In this document: piece by piece, positions 42,139 to 51,143 of the stretch
Layout: every line of letters starts with the position of its first letter
How positions within the stretch are numbered: position 1 is the stretch's first letter
NCBI RefSeq assembly: GCF_900167055.1
Contig: NZ_FUXP01000004.1
Span: 62,001-126,000, forward strand
Direction: 5' to 3'
Source of the DNA: Lysobacter spongiicola DSM 21749
Lineage (GTDB): Bacteria > Pseudomonadota > Gammaproteobacteria > Xanthomonadales > Xanthomonadaceae
Length of the DNA: 64,000 nucleotides
The notes under the pieces: generated by a model
What the model saw: the letters and a program-made list of their open reading frames with translations, nothing else
Databases searched by the model: none
Told to the model about the DNA's origin: nothing
Position numbers and translations under genes: made by a program

Positions 42139-44802
42139 TCACGCCGTTGCCTCCGCCAGCAATCCCAGCACCCGCCGCGCCAGCGATTTCGGGGTCGTGC
42201 CTTCGCCGGTTTCATCGCTTGCCAGTACCGGGCCGACGCAGGCGGGGCAGCCGGCCTTGCAGTCGCAGCGCTCTACCAGTTCGGTCGCACGGCGCACCAG
42301 TTCGGCCTGTCGTGTCCACAGCGGTTCGCTCAGGCCGACGCCGCCGGGGAAGTTGTCGTACAGGTAGATGGTCGGCACGAACTGCTGCATTTCGACGTCC
42401 CCGGCGGTGGCGTCGTGGGCCGGTATCCCATCGCGCCTCGAATCGCCCTCGGCGCCGCCATCGGCGGACACCGCACGCATCACCGGGTGCCCCGCGTCAT
42501 GGTTGTCGGTCCCGTCGCGGCCCTCGCCGGCGCCATGTATTTCCATGTAGTCCTCGTGCGCGTCCTGCGGCAACCGAGCGCGCGCGCCGGGGGCGATCGA
42601 CAGGCCTTCGACCGGACCCTCCACCCCGCGCAGCTGGCCGCGGCCCTTCGCATCGGCGGTCGCGAACCACGCGCCGTCGCCGCTGCCGACCGCCTTCTGC
42701 AGGTCGCGCGCGTCGGCCATCACCGCGACGGTCGCCACCACGTGCAGCGCGTATCCGGCGCCGAGGAAACCGTCGAGCGCGTCCTGGCGCGAGGCGAACC
42801 ACGCCAGCAGGGTCGCCTGCGGCAACTGCCACCAGACCGCGGTGGTGTGCAGTTCCTGGTCGGGCAGGTTGACCGGGCCGTAGCCGATGTTCTCGTGGGT
42901 GTAGTAGCGGATCTTCTTGTAGCCGGCGACGCGCCGCACCACGTGCACCTCGCCGTGCCCGCAGTCGCCGTGGCCGGCGTCGATGCCGTCGAAGCGCTCG
43001 AGCACCTTCAGCTTCGAGTAGTCGATCGAGTCGGTGTAGTAGTCGACGTGGGTGCGGGTGACGTAGGCCTTGCGGCCTTCCCAGTCGAGCCGTTCGACCT
43101 GGTACGGCGTGCTCTGCACCATGTGGATCGCGCCTTCGTACAGGGTCAGCGCGGCCGCCGAGTAGTCGACCTCGGCGATGATCTGCTGCTTGCCGCCGGT
43201 GCGGTCGACCACCACGAAATTGCCGTCGGCGACCGAACGCAGCGACACCGCGTTGGCCGGATAACTGTCGGCGATCCACTCCCAGCGGTCGCCCTCGCGG
43301 TGGACGACCTCGGTCTCCGCCAACGCCTCGAGATACACCTCCGGCTCGATCGGGCCGAACATTTCGTCGACCACGAACGGCAGCTCGAACGCGGCGCAGC
43401 GGATGTGGTCGAACAGGATCAGCGGCTGGTCGGGCGCGGTGCGCGCGTGCTCGGGGGAAGCGTCGGCGAAGAAATCGGGATGGCGCACGACGTACTGGTC
43501 GAGCGGCTGCGAGTTCGCCACCAGCACGCCGAGGCTCGGCTGCTGCCGGCGGCCCGCGCGACCGAAACGCTGCCACGTAGCGGCGACCGAGCCCGGGTAG
43601 CCGTTGAGCACGACCACGTCGAGCGAGCCGATGTCGACGCCGAGCTCCAGCGCCGAGGTCGAGATGATCCCGTCGATGTTGCCGGCGCGCATGTCGCGCT
43701 CGGCCGCGCGGCGCTCGGTCGGCAGGTAGCCGCCGCGGTAGGCGCGGATGCGCGGGGGCCGGCGCGGGTCGCTGTCGAACACGTCCTTGAGGTACTTGGT
43801 CAGCACCTCGACCATCAGCCGGGTCTGCGCGAACACCAGCGTCTTCAGCCCGGACTTGATCGCGATGCGGGCGATGCGGTTGGCCTGCGACCGCGCTGAC
43901 GCCCGCAGCCCGAGGTCGGGGTTGATCACCGGCGGGTTCCACAGCAGCACGTGTTTGTCGCCGGTGGGCGCGCCGGACTCGGTGATCGCGTGCACGTCGG
44001 CCTCGATCAGCGCGCGCGCGTGCTCGGCCGGGTTGCCGATCGTCGCCGAGCACAGGATGAACTGCGGGGTGACGCCGTAGAACGCGCAGATGCGCTTGAG
44101 CCGGCGCAGCACGTTGGTGACGTGGCTGCCGAATACACCCCTGTAAGTGTGGATCTCGTCGATCACCACGTAGCGCAGGTTCTCGAAGAACTGCGCCCAC
44201 TTGGTGTGGTGCGGCAGGATCGCCTGGTGGAGCATGTCGGGGTTGGACACGACGATGTCGCCGTGCAGGCGGATGGCCTGGCGCGCGTCGCCGGGGGTGT
44301 CGCCGTCGAAGGTAAACGCCTTGACCCCGAGGTCGCCGGCGCGGTTGAGTTCGAGCAGCTCGGCCACCTGGTCCTGCGCCAGCGCCTTGGTCGGGAACAG
44401 GTAGAGGGCCTTGGCATTGCCCTGCATCGCCGCGCTCACCACCGGCAGCGTGTAGCACAGCGACTTGCCCGAAGCGGTCGGGGTGACGATGGCGACGTTT
44501 TCGCCACGCTGCGACGCGGCCCAGGCGTTGGCCTGGTGGCGGTAGAGGCGGTCGACGCCGCGCGCGCGCAACGCATCGGCGAGCGCCACGGGGACGTCAT
44601 CGGGAATCGGTGCGTAGTCGCCCTCGCGACCGGGGATGGTGAAGCTGCCGGTGATCCGGTCGGCGTAGCGCTTGGACAGCGCCTGGGTCAGCGCGGCACC
44701 GTCGCCGCGGCGGCGTGTCTCCCGCACCGGCAGGATCCCGCCTGCATCGAGGCGGTCGACTTTGTCGCCCGCCCCCTCCTGCCGTACCAGTGCCCGCCCC
44801 AT
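42139..44802 (-). CDS. DEAD/DEAH-box helicase with DUF1998 domain, YprA/MrfA family
   Basis: An 887-residue SF2 helicase. Motif I is TPTASGKSLCY, motif II is VIDEIHTYRG, motif III is CSATIGNP, and late motifs include STSALELGVDIGSLDVV and WQRFGRAGRRQQP. The C-terminal DUF1998 region ends with four Cys (CDCKAGCPACVG), the zinc site of the MrfA group. The start at 44802 (MGRALVRQ) is preferred over the upstream in-frame start at 44850 because family similarity, as I recall it, begins there. It lies upstream of the mrfB-like nuclease gene, forming a likely DNA repair pair. Confidence 0.88.
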   Translation of the reverse strand: MGRALVRQEGAGDKVDRLDAGGILPVRETRRRGDGAALTQALSKRYADRITGSFTIPGREGDYAPIPDDVPVALADALRARGVDRLYRHQANAWAASQRGENVAIVTPTASGKSLCYTLPVVSAAMQGNAKALYLFPTKALAQDQVAELLELNRAGDLGVKAFTFDGDTPGDARQAIRLHGDIVVSNPDMLHQAILPHHTKWAQFFENLRYVVIDEIHTYRGVFGSHVTNVLRRLKRICAFYGVTPQFILCSATIGNPAEHARALIEADVHAITESGAPTGDKHVLLWNPPVINPDLGLRASARSQANRIARIAIKSGLKTLVFAQTRLMVEVLTKYLKDVFDSDPRRPPRIRAYRGGYLPTERRAAERDMRAGNIDGIISTSALELGVDIGSLDVVVLNGYPGSVAATWQRFGRAGRRQQPSLGVLVANSQPLDQYVVRHPDFFADASPEHARTAPDQPLILFDHIRCAAFELPFVVDEMFGPIEPEVYLEALAETEVVHREGDRWEWIADSYPANAVSLRSVADGNFVVVDRTGGKQQIIAEVDYSAAALTLYEGAIHMVQSTPYQVERLDWEGRKAYVTRTHVDYYTDSIDYSKLKVLERFDGIDAGHGDCGHGEVHVVRRVAGYKKIRYYTHENIGYGPVNLPDQELHTTAVWWQLPQATLLAWFASRQDALDGFLGAGYALHVVATVAVMADARDLQKAVGSGDGAWFATADAKGRGQLRGVEGPVEGLSIAPGARARLPQDAHEDYMEIHGAGEGRDGTDNHDAGHPVMRAVSADGGAEGDSRRDGIPAHDATAGDVEMQQFVPTIYLYDNFPGGVGLSEPLWTRQAELVRRATELVERCDCKAGCPACVGPVLASDETGEGTTPKSLARRVLGLLAEATA

Positions 44803-44897
44803 GCGCCCGCTCCCGCCAAAGGCGCGCAGTAGACCAGCGTCGTGTCGCATCCGTTGAGACAGCGAATGAACGATTCAGACGGTGAGGCCTCGCCTTT

Positions 44898-44975
44898 TGT
44901 AGGAGCGGCTTCAGCCGCGATTGGGAGCCGTCCGCCCGCGCCGGCTTCACGATCGCGGTTGAAGCCGCTCCTACA
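44898..44975. repeat. GTAG-headed hairpin repeat, copy 6
   Basis: Main-type copy in the gap between the divergent helicase and MFS genes. In one frame it stays open and produces a false N-terminal extension to the MFS gene. Confidence 0.88.
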
Positions 44976-45075
44976 AAGAGCTTTGTCGAGCGCGGCACAC
45001 GCTGTTCCGCTGCTGTTACCCCTTCCGGTTGTGCTGCGGCGCACAATAGCCGGCCCGTTTCCAGAAGATTCCGCC

Positions 45076-46287
45076 TTGGCGCCCGCCACAGCCCCGACCG
45101 CCCATGAGCGCAACCGCGCCCGCTACGCCGCGATCCTGTTCGCGCTCGCGGTTGGCGGGTTCGCGATCGGCACCAGCGAGTTCGCGATGATGGGCCTGAT
45201 GCCGAGCCTGGTCGCGGATCTGGGCGTCAACGAGCCGCAGGTCGGCCACATGATCAGCGCCTACGCGCTCGGCGTAGTGGTGGGCGCACCATTGCTGGCG
45301 ATCCTCGGGGCGCGGCTGCCACGGCGCACGCTGCTGCTGGCGCTGATGGGCTTCTACGCGCTCGCCAACCTGGCCACCGCCTTCGCGCCCGACTATCACG
45401 TGATGCTGGCGTTCCGCTTCATCGCCGGCCTGCCGCACGGGGCGTACTTCGGCGTGGCGATGCTGGTGGCCGCGTCCATCGGTGGCCCGGGCCAGCGGGG
45501 CGCGGCGATCAGCCGGGTGATGCTGGGCCTGTCGGTCGCGATTTTGGTCGGCAACCCGTTGGCCACCTGGATGGGTCAGGCACTGAGCTGGCGCTATGTG
45601 TTTGCCCTCGTCGCTGCGGTCGCGGTGTTGACCGTCATCCTGGTCGCGAGCTCGCTGGTCGACGATCGCGCCGAACCGCGGCAGGCGCCGCTGCGGGAGA
45701 TGCGGGCGTTTAATACGTCGCAGGTCTGGCTGACGCTGCTGATCGGCGCGATCGGCTTCGCCGGCATGTTCTGCGCCTTCAGCTACCTTGCGCCGACGCT
45801 CACTGAAGTGACGGGCACCGCCGAGGGCTGGATCCCCGTGGCGATGGCGGTGTTCGGCGTCGGCTCGATCATCGGCAACCTCGCCGGCGGGTGGCTGGTC
45901 GACCGGCTGCAGTTCCGCGCCACGCCGGTGATCCTGGGATGGTCGGCGCTGGTGCTGCTGGCCTACCCGTTAGCGGCGCACTCGTTGTGGTCGATGCTGC
46001 CGGCAGTGATCGCGGTCGGCACGATGGGTGCACTGGCGCCGGTGTTGCAGACGCGCCTTATGGACGTGGCCGGCGACGCGCAGACCCTGGCCGCCGCGTC
46101 CAACCATGCCGCGTTCAACGCCGCCAATGCGCTGGGGCCCTGGCTCGGCGGACTGGCGATCAGCGCCGGCCTGGGGTGGACATCGACCGGCTATGTCGGT
46201 GCGGCGACGGCGGTTGGTGGCCTGCTGGTATATGTCTGGGCACGCCGGGACGAGCGGCGCATGACAACGGCGCTGGCGCGAGGCTGA
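45076..46287 (+). CDS. MFS transporter (AraJ/PbuE-like exporter)
   Basis: A 403-residue inner-membrane transporter with about 12 membrane helices. The loop after helix 2 (LGARLPRRTLLLALM) is the MFS motif A position. GLPHGAYFGVAMLVAASI and ANLATAFAP are typical of the DHA1 sugar- or purine-efflux subgroup. The start is uncertain: TTG at 45076 is chosen because an earlier ATG would translate a hairpin repeat and non-coding sequence. The substrate cannot be told from sequence. Confidence 0.85.
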   Translation: MAPATAPTAHERNRARYAAILFALAVGGFAIGTSEFAMMGLMPSLVADLGVNEPQVGHMISAYALGVVVGAPLLAILGARLPRRTLLLALMGFYALANLATAFAPDYHVMLAFRFIAGLPHGAYFGVAMLVAASIGGPGQRGAAISRVMLGLSVAILVGNPLATWMGQALSWRYVFALVAAVAVLTVILVASSLVDDRAEPRQAPLREMRAFNTSQVWLTLLIGAIGFAGMFCAFSYLAPTLTEVTGTAEGWIPVAMAVFGVGSIIGNLAGGWLVDRLQFRATPVILGWSALVLLAYPLAAHSLWSMLPAVIAVGTMGALAPVLQTRLMDVAGDAQTLAAASNHAAFNAANALGPWLGGLAISAGLGWTSTGYVGAATAVGGLLVYVWARRDERRMTTALARG

Positions 46288-46333
46288 CCCGCCGTTCGAC
46301 CATCGCGGGGTCGCGTGCCACCATCGTATCGCG

Positions 46334-47929
46334 ATGAATCCCGACACCCCACCCATGGCGCCCACGCTGCGAAGACGCCTGCTGCGCGGGATCGCGGTCG
46401 CGATCGTGCTGCTGATGGCCCTGGTCGGCAGCGGCCTGTTGTTCAGCGAGCAACTCGCTCCCAAGGCCACCGGCGCGTCCGGGCATGCGTTGCCGCTGCA
46501 CCCGGCGCGCACGGCGATCGATCGCGAACTCGCCCCGATCCTCGCCGCCCACCCCGGGCAGACCGGCGCACTGCTGCTCACCGATGGCCTGGATGCCTTC
46601 GCCGCCCGCGCCATGAGCGCGCGGCGGGCCGGCCGCAGCCTGGACCTGCAGTACTACATCTGGAACGACGACCTGGCCGGCCAGCTGCTCGCACGCGAGG
46701 CGCATGCCGCCGCCAAGCGGGGCGTGCGCGTGCGGATCCTGCTCGACGACCTGACTGCCGAGGGGCTGGATCCGAAGTGGATGGCGCTGGACGCGCACCC
46801 CGGCATCGAGCTGCGGCTGTACAACCCCTTCCGCAACCGCGCCAGCGGACTGGAGCGCGGGGTCGAGCTGGTGCAACGGGCCTTCAGCATCAACTACCGG
46901 ATGCACAACAAGGCCTGGATCGCCGACGGGCGGGTGGCGGTGATCGGCGGGCGCAACATCGGCGAGGAATACTTCGCTGCCGCTGAAGCGGTCAACTTCC
47001 ACGACCTCGACCTGATGCTGTTCGGGCCGGCGGTGGAGCAGGCCAGCGCGATCTTCGACGCGTTCTGGAACAGCCCGGCGGTGGTGCCGATCGCCGCGCT
47101 CAACACGACCACGCCGGACCAGCTGGCCGGCTTCCTTTCGGATGTCGAGGACGCCGCACTGGAGGCGCGTGCGCGGCCGTACCTGTCACGCGTCGCCGCC
47201 TCCCGCACCGTGCACGGTTACCTCGAAGGCCGGTTGCAGCCCCACTGGAGCGACAGCCTGGAAGTCGTTTCCGATCCTCCGTTGAAGGCCGGCGACGATG
47301 ACCGTGGCGACTGGTTGTCGACCCGGCTCGGCGACGCGGTGCGCGGCAGTCGCGACAAGGCCCTGCTGGTCTCGCCGTACTTCGTGCCGGGCGACACACT
47401 GACCCGCGAGTTCGGTGCGCTGGTGGACGCCGGCGTGCAGGTCGGCATCGTCACCAACTCGCTGGCCGCCAACGACGTGCCGGCGGTGCACAGCGGCTAC
47501 GCCGGCTACCGCGGTCCGCTGCTGCGTGGCGGCGTGCAGCTGTATGAAATGAAGGCACGCGGGCATCAGGACACGGCGGGCGCGTTCGGCAGCAGCGGCG
47601 CCAGCCTGCACACGAAGGCATTCGTGCTCGACGACCGCCACGGATTCGTCGGCTCGTTCAACCTCGACCCACGCTCTGCCAACCTCAACACCGAGATGGG
47701 CGTGCTGTTCGATGACCCCGGGTTGGCCGCCGGCGTGCGCGCCGAATACCTGCGACTGTCGTCGCCGCAGCTGAGCTACTGGCTGTACCTGGACGCCGGC
47801 GGCGAGCTGCGCTGGCTGGACCGCGCCAGCGACCCGGCGACCGTCCTGGAGGACGAGCCGGATGTATCGTGGCCACGCCGGGCCCTGGCGGCCATCCTGG
47901 GTTGGCTGCCGATCGAGTCACAGCTCTAG
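46334..47929 (+). CDS. Phospholipase D-family protein (cardiolipin synthase-like)
   Basis: A 531-residue protein with one N-terminal membrane segment (GIAVAIVLLMALVGSGLLF) and two HKD catalytic motifs: HNKAWIADGRVAVIGGRN (near residue 190) and HTKAFVLDDRHGFVGSFN (near 425). Two HKD motifs at this spacing are found in cardiolipin synthases and related phosphatidyltransferases; the catalytic part is probably periplasmic. It follows the MFS gene by 46 bp on the same strand. The exact lipid substrate is unknown. Confidence 0.9.
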   Translation: MNPDTPPMAPTLRRRLLRGIAVAIVLLMALVGSGLLFSEQLAPKATGASGHALPLHPARTAIDRELAPILAAHPGQTGALLLTDGLDAFAARAMSARRAGRSLDLQYYIWNDDLAGQLLAREAHAAAKRGVRVRILLDDLTAEGLDPKWMALDAHPGIELRLYNPFRNRASGLERGVELVQRAFSINYRMHNKAWIADGRVAVIGGRNIGEEYFAAAEAVNFHDLDLMLFGPAVEQASAIFDAFWNSPAVVPIAALNTTTPDQLAGFLSDVEDAALEARARPYLSRVAASRTVHGYLEGRLQPHWSDSLEVVSDPPLKAGDDDRGDWLSTRLGDAVRGSRDKALLVSPYFVPGDTLTREFGALVDAGVQVGIVTNSLAANDVPAVHSGYAGYRGPLLRGGVQLYEMKARGHQDTAGAFGSSGASLHTKAFVLDDRHGFVGSFNLDPRSANLNTEMGVLFDDPGLAAGVRAEYLRLSSPQLSYWLYLDAGGELRWLDRASDPATVLEDEPDVSWPRRALAAILGWLPIESQL

Positions 47930-47959
47930 GTCCGCCACCCCGCCAGTGCGACGAAGAAC

Positions 47960-47989
47960 GGGGCGCCCGCCGCGAACGGCAGGCACCCC
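47960..47989. terminator. Imperfect hairpin between convergent genes
   Basis: GGGGCGCCCGCCG and CGGCAGGCACCCC pair with two mismatches to make a stem of about 11 bp around a short loop. It lies between the ends of the convergent phospholipase D-family and amidase genes and may end both transcripts. Confidence 0.4.
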
Positions 47990-48001
47990 GGCGCTACCCG
48001 G

Positions 48002-49933
48002 TCAGTTCTGGATCTGTACGTCGTCGATGTAGACGTTGACGTCCCAGGCGGTCTGCGCCCGGTACAGCCAGATCGCGTCCAGTTTCACCGTGCCGGCGCT
48101 GATGGCGCCGTTGCCGCCGGCCCAGGCATTCCACTGCGCCGCATCGGTCAGCGACCACGACACATAGGTCCACTGGTTGGCCGGCAGCGAACGGCGTACC
48201 GAACGCTCGGTGCCGTCGCTGTCGTCGATGCCCAGCCCGACCTGCATGCCGCTACCGGCGGCGAACACCCAGAACCCGACCTTGCCGCCGGAGCGGGTCA
48301 GCGGGGTGTTGCTGCCGGGACGGCCGGTGCCCGACAACAGGCGGACCGCCCAGTTGGCGGAGGAGCCACTGTTGTCCTTCAGCAGCACCCGCAGCGAACA
48401 GTTCCCGTTGCGCCGGGTGGCGCAGGTGCGCGTGGCGCTGGAGGCGGTCGAGATGCCGGTGGTGCTGCCGGAATAGGACGGACTGGTGTTGAAGTGCCCG
48501 ACGCTGCCCTCGAAGCTGTCGAGGATGGTGGTACCGCCGCCACCGCCGCCGCCCGGGTTCAACAGGTTGTAGTAGCGCCCCCAGTTCCAGTTGATGCCCG
48601 GGTCGGTGTGGGTCTGGCTGCTGTAGTGCTGGTGGCCCTTGACGTCGATCGCGGTCGACAGCACCACCACGCCGCTGTGGGCGGGGCCGCTGTAGGCGTT
48701 GGCGCAGCTGATCGCCGAGTACTTGCTGCAGAAGCTGCGCACCAGCGCCGCCGAGCTGTTGTACATCGCGGTGGTGTACCACGAGCTGTTGTTGACGTAG
48801 CCCTCGTGCTCGATGCCCAGCGTGGTGCCGTTGTGCACGCCGACGTGGTGGGCCCCGCGCGAGTTGCGCACCATCTGCGTGACCTGCCCATCGGAACTGC
48901 GGATCACGTAGTGCGCACTGACGCTGTACGGATTGTTCTGGAACCAGGAGATGGTGCCGCCGTAGCTGCCCTGTGCGGTGTGGATGGTGACCGAGCTGTA
49001 GCTGCTGCGGGTGCGGTGGTAGGGCGAGGCCACCCACAGCGCCGGCCCGTAGTCGGTGCTCTGCGTGCCCATGTCCGGCGCATCTTCGGCCGCGAGCAGG
49101 CCGACCTCCGGTGACCGGGCCTGCAACGTCTCGCTGATCGGGTCGAGCTCGAAGCCGGCGGTCTCGATCCGGTCGCGGGTGACGTCCAGGCGCACGAACG
49201 GCGCGCGCAACTTCACCAGCTGGTCCATCTCGAACGCCCGTTCCCATTCGATGGCACGCTCCGGCACCTTGATGCCGCGGTCGTCCACTCCGCGGTCCTG
49301 GGCCAACAGCACGTCGTAGGCAAAGCTGGTGCGGGCGTAGTCGGCGACTTCACTGTCGGCCGCGGCGCCCGCCGGCGCGGATGCGAATCCGGCGTAGCGC
49401 ATCAGCGCGGGGCGGATCGACTCGGGGGTGGGTTTGCCGAGCCGGCCGCGGAGTGCTTCGGCCTGGCCGGCATCACTGCGGATTTCCCGATCCAGCAATG
49501 CGGCGGCCGCGAGCACGTTGGTCCGCGGGTCATCGCGCACCCGGCTCGCGCTGACGCCCAGCAGGCGTGCCGCCTCGCCCACCTGGTCGGCGAAACCGTC
49601 ACCGGCGTACAGCCCCATGGCGCCGTGCGCGGCAGGCATGTGGTGGTGGCGCTCGCCCTGCATCTGCTTCGGGTCGGGCCGCAGGTGGAGCCAACGGCTC
49701 TGTACGTAGGCGATCGCTTCGAGCGTGCCGGCGGGAATCGCCGGGTACCGGGCGTAGGCGTCGCGGAAATAGCTCTGCAATGCCTGCCGCTGCGGTAGCA
49801 GCGCGGCTTCTTCGGCGTCGAGGCCGACTTGGAGGCCGGCGTCCGGGCGCTGCGACGGCTCGGCGGCGAGCGCGGGTGAAACGAGCAGGCTGCCGAGCAT
49901 GGCCGACAGCAATACCTTGGATCCCTGATTCAT
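48002..49933 (-). CDS. Exported N-acetylmuramoyl-L-alanine amidase with extra N- and C-terminal domains
   Basis: A 643-residue exported protein (signal peptide to about residue 24). Residues about 50-170 look like a lytic-transglycosylase (SLT) fold (GTLEAIAYVQSRW, AAHGAMGLYAGDGF, DPRTNVLAAAALL), but Gln78 stands where the catalytic Glu would be. The zinc amidase domain (about 310-480) follows: VTIHTAQGSY, SVSAHYVIRSSDG, GIEHEG and GHQHYSSQTHTDPGINW. After a Gly linker (about 495), a beta-rich C-terminal domain (to IDDVQIQN) may bind carbohydrate. It should cut the amide bond between muramic acid and peptide in its own or prey cell walls. Confidence 0.88.
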   Translation of the reverse strand: MNQGSKVLLSAMLGSLLVSPALAAEPSQRPDAGLQVGLDAEEAALLPQRQALQSYFRDAYARYPAIPAGTLEAIAYVQSRWLHLRPDPKQMQGERHHHMPAAHGAMGLYAGDGFADQVGEAARLLGVSASRVRDDPRTNVLAAAALLDREIRSDAGQAEALRGRLGKPTPESIRPALMRYAGFASAPAGAAADSEVADYARTSFAYDVLLAQDRGVDDRGIKVPERAIEWERAFEMDQLVKLRAPFVRLDVTRDRIETAGFELDPISETLQARSPEVGLLAAEDAPDMGTQSTDYGPALWVASPYHRTRSSYSSVTIHTAQGSYGGTISWFQNNPYSVSAHYVIRSSDGQVTQMVRNSRGAHHVGVHNGTTLGIEHEGYVNNSSWYTTAMYNSSAALVRSFCSKYSAISCANAYSGPAHSGVVVLSTAIDVKGHQHYSSQTHTDPGINWNWGRYYNLLNPGGGGGGGTTILDSFEGSVGHFNTSPSYSGSTTGISTASSATRTCATRRNGNCSLRVLLKDNSGSSANWAVRLLSGTGRPGSNTPLTRSGGKVGFWVFAAGSGMQVGLGIDDSDGTERSVRRSLPANQWTYVSWSLTDAAQWNAWAGGNGAISAGTVKLDAIWLYRAQTAWDVNVYIDDVQIQN

Positions 49934-50170
49934 TCCATGAACCCCTTGTGTTGGTTCGTGTGCCCCCTGCCCGGCCGGTTCTACCCGCGACGCAAGGTGG
50001 GATGGCGAAGAATCCACGGAAGAGGCGAAAAGCGTGACGCCGGTCGTGAACGCGACAGCGTCAGTTGCCGTTCATGTGAAGGGCCCGTGTAGGCGGTGTG
50101 GATATCGCAGGGGCCAATGACGCAGCGCATCGACACTTTCCGATGCGGAACCGTATGGAGTGGGCACCGA

Positions 50171-50671
50171 TCAGTCCGGAATCTCGCCGGCGTGAATCTC
50201 CCGCACGCACAAACCGCGAAGCTGTGCCGGCGATGCCACCCCGATCCCGCGGTCGCGCCCCGCCACGTACAGCGTCACGTGCGGTGGCGGGACCAGCAAC
50301 TCCCGCCCCAGCCAACGGCCCAGGTGCCGGTGGAAGTCCGCCATTGCCGGCATCAGCAGGCACTCGATGACCGAATGGGCGGTGGGACCGTGCCGGGCGG
50401 TAAGCATCGGCTTGCACAGCAGCAGCCGGCGGCCCGTCCGTTCGTATGACCAGTCCAGCGATTGGAAGACCTGCCTCACCGGGCCGTCCAGCATTCCGGA
50501 GCCGAGCGAGCCGGACAGCTCCCTCCCCAGCCGGCCCGATACCACGGTGATGTGGAGCTCGGATTTCGGCCCGAGGTGGATACCGTCAAGCTGCAGGCCC
50601 TGTGCCGGTGGTGCCCATTCATGCCGGGGGATGGGAATGACCAGCGTGTGGGCGGCAGACAACAGGCTCAT
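50171..50671 (-). CDS. 2H phosphoesterase-superfamily protein (2'-5' RNA ligase-like)
   Basis: A 166-residue cytoplasmic protein. It has two HxT motifs: HITV (His40, Thr42) and HVTLYV (His131, Thr133), the signature of 2H phosphoesterases, which act on cyclic phosphates or 2'-5' bonds. The spacing of about 90 residues is normal. The start at 50671 (MSLLSAAH) is the first that avoids low-complexity antisense-type sequence. It is divergent from the Phd/zeta-like gene pair (112-bp gap). Its substrate cannot be told from sequence. Confidence 0.72.
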   Translation of the reverse strand: MSLLSAAHTLVIPIPRHEWAPPAQGLQLDGIHLGPKSELHITVVSGRLGRELSGSLGSGMLDGPVRQVFQSLDWSYERTGRRLLLCKPMLTARHGPTAHSVIECLLMPAMADFHRHLGRWLGRELLVPPPHVTLYVAGRDRGIGVASPAQLRGLCVREIHAGEIPD

Positions 50672-50783
50672 GGCTCCATGCTCCACGATGGCCGTGCAGG
50701 CAGGGTCGCAGCACCCGGCACGAAATGGACAAAAAGGGAAATAAGGCCTAAATTGACTTCGGTTCCCCCGTTGGATCGACGCC

Positions 50784-51143
50784 ATGCAGCCACTCCGGAA
50801 CATCGAACACGTCCGCCAGCTCGCCGGCGACGACACGCCGGTGCGCTCAGCCTCGGAAGTGAAGAGTGGCTGGAGTGGCATCGTGCGCGAAGTGGTGCGC
50901 CATGGCGAGGTCATCGTGACCCACCACGGCCGGCCACAGGCCGTGGTGGTGGATGTCGAGGCCTACGCCGACCTGGTGCGTCGCGCCAACGCGAATGATC
51001 CTTTGGAAGTGCTGGCCGCGGAATTCGATCGACGGTTCGCCGCGCTCGACACGCCCGCCGGTGCCAGCCGGCTGCGCAGCGTGGCTGCCGGCGGCATCCC
51101 CAGTCCGGCCCGTCGCCGCAGGGATGGCCTCCGCAGCCGATGA
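50784..51143 (+). CDS. Phd/YefM-family antitoxin
   Basis: A 119-residue protein. The N-terminal part has the Phd/YefM fold: RSASEVKSGWSGIVREVVRH, EVIVTHHGRPQAVVVDVEAY. These proteins bind their own promoter and neutralise a partner toxin with the C-terminal tail; the tail here (after about residue 75) is longer and Arg-rich. The stop overlaps the start of the zeta-like kinase gene by four bases, so the two are coupled. Confidence 0.85.
   Translation: MQPLRNIEHVRQLAGDDTPVRSASEVKSGWSGIVREVVRHGEVIVTHHGRPQAVVVDVEAYADLVRRANANDPLEVLAAEFDRRFAALDTPAGASRLRSVAAGGIPSPARRRRDGLRSR

Noticed and set aside
44842-45075. N-terminal extension of the MFS transporter gene
   Set aside because: It would translate a GTAG-type hairpin repeat; such peptides (SRLKPLLQ-like) recur wherever these repeats are read in the same frame. 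The start was moved to 45076.
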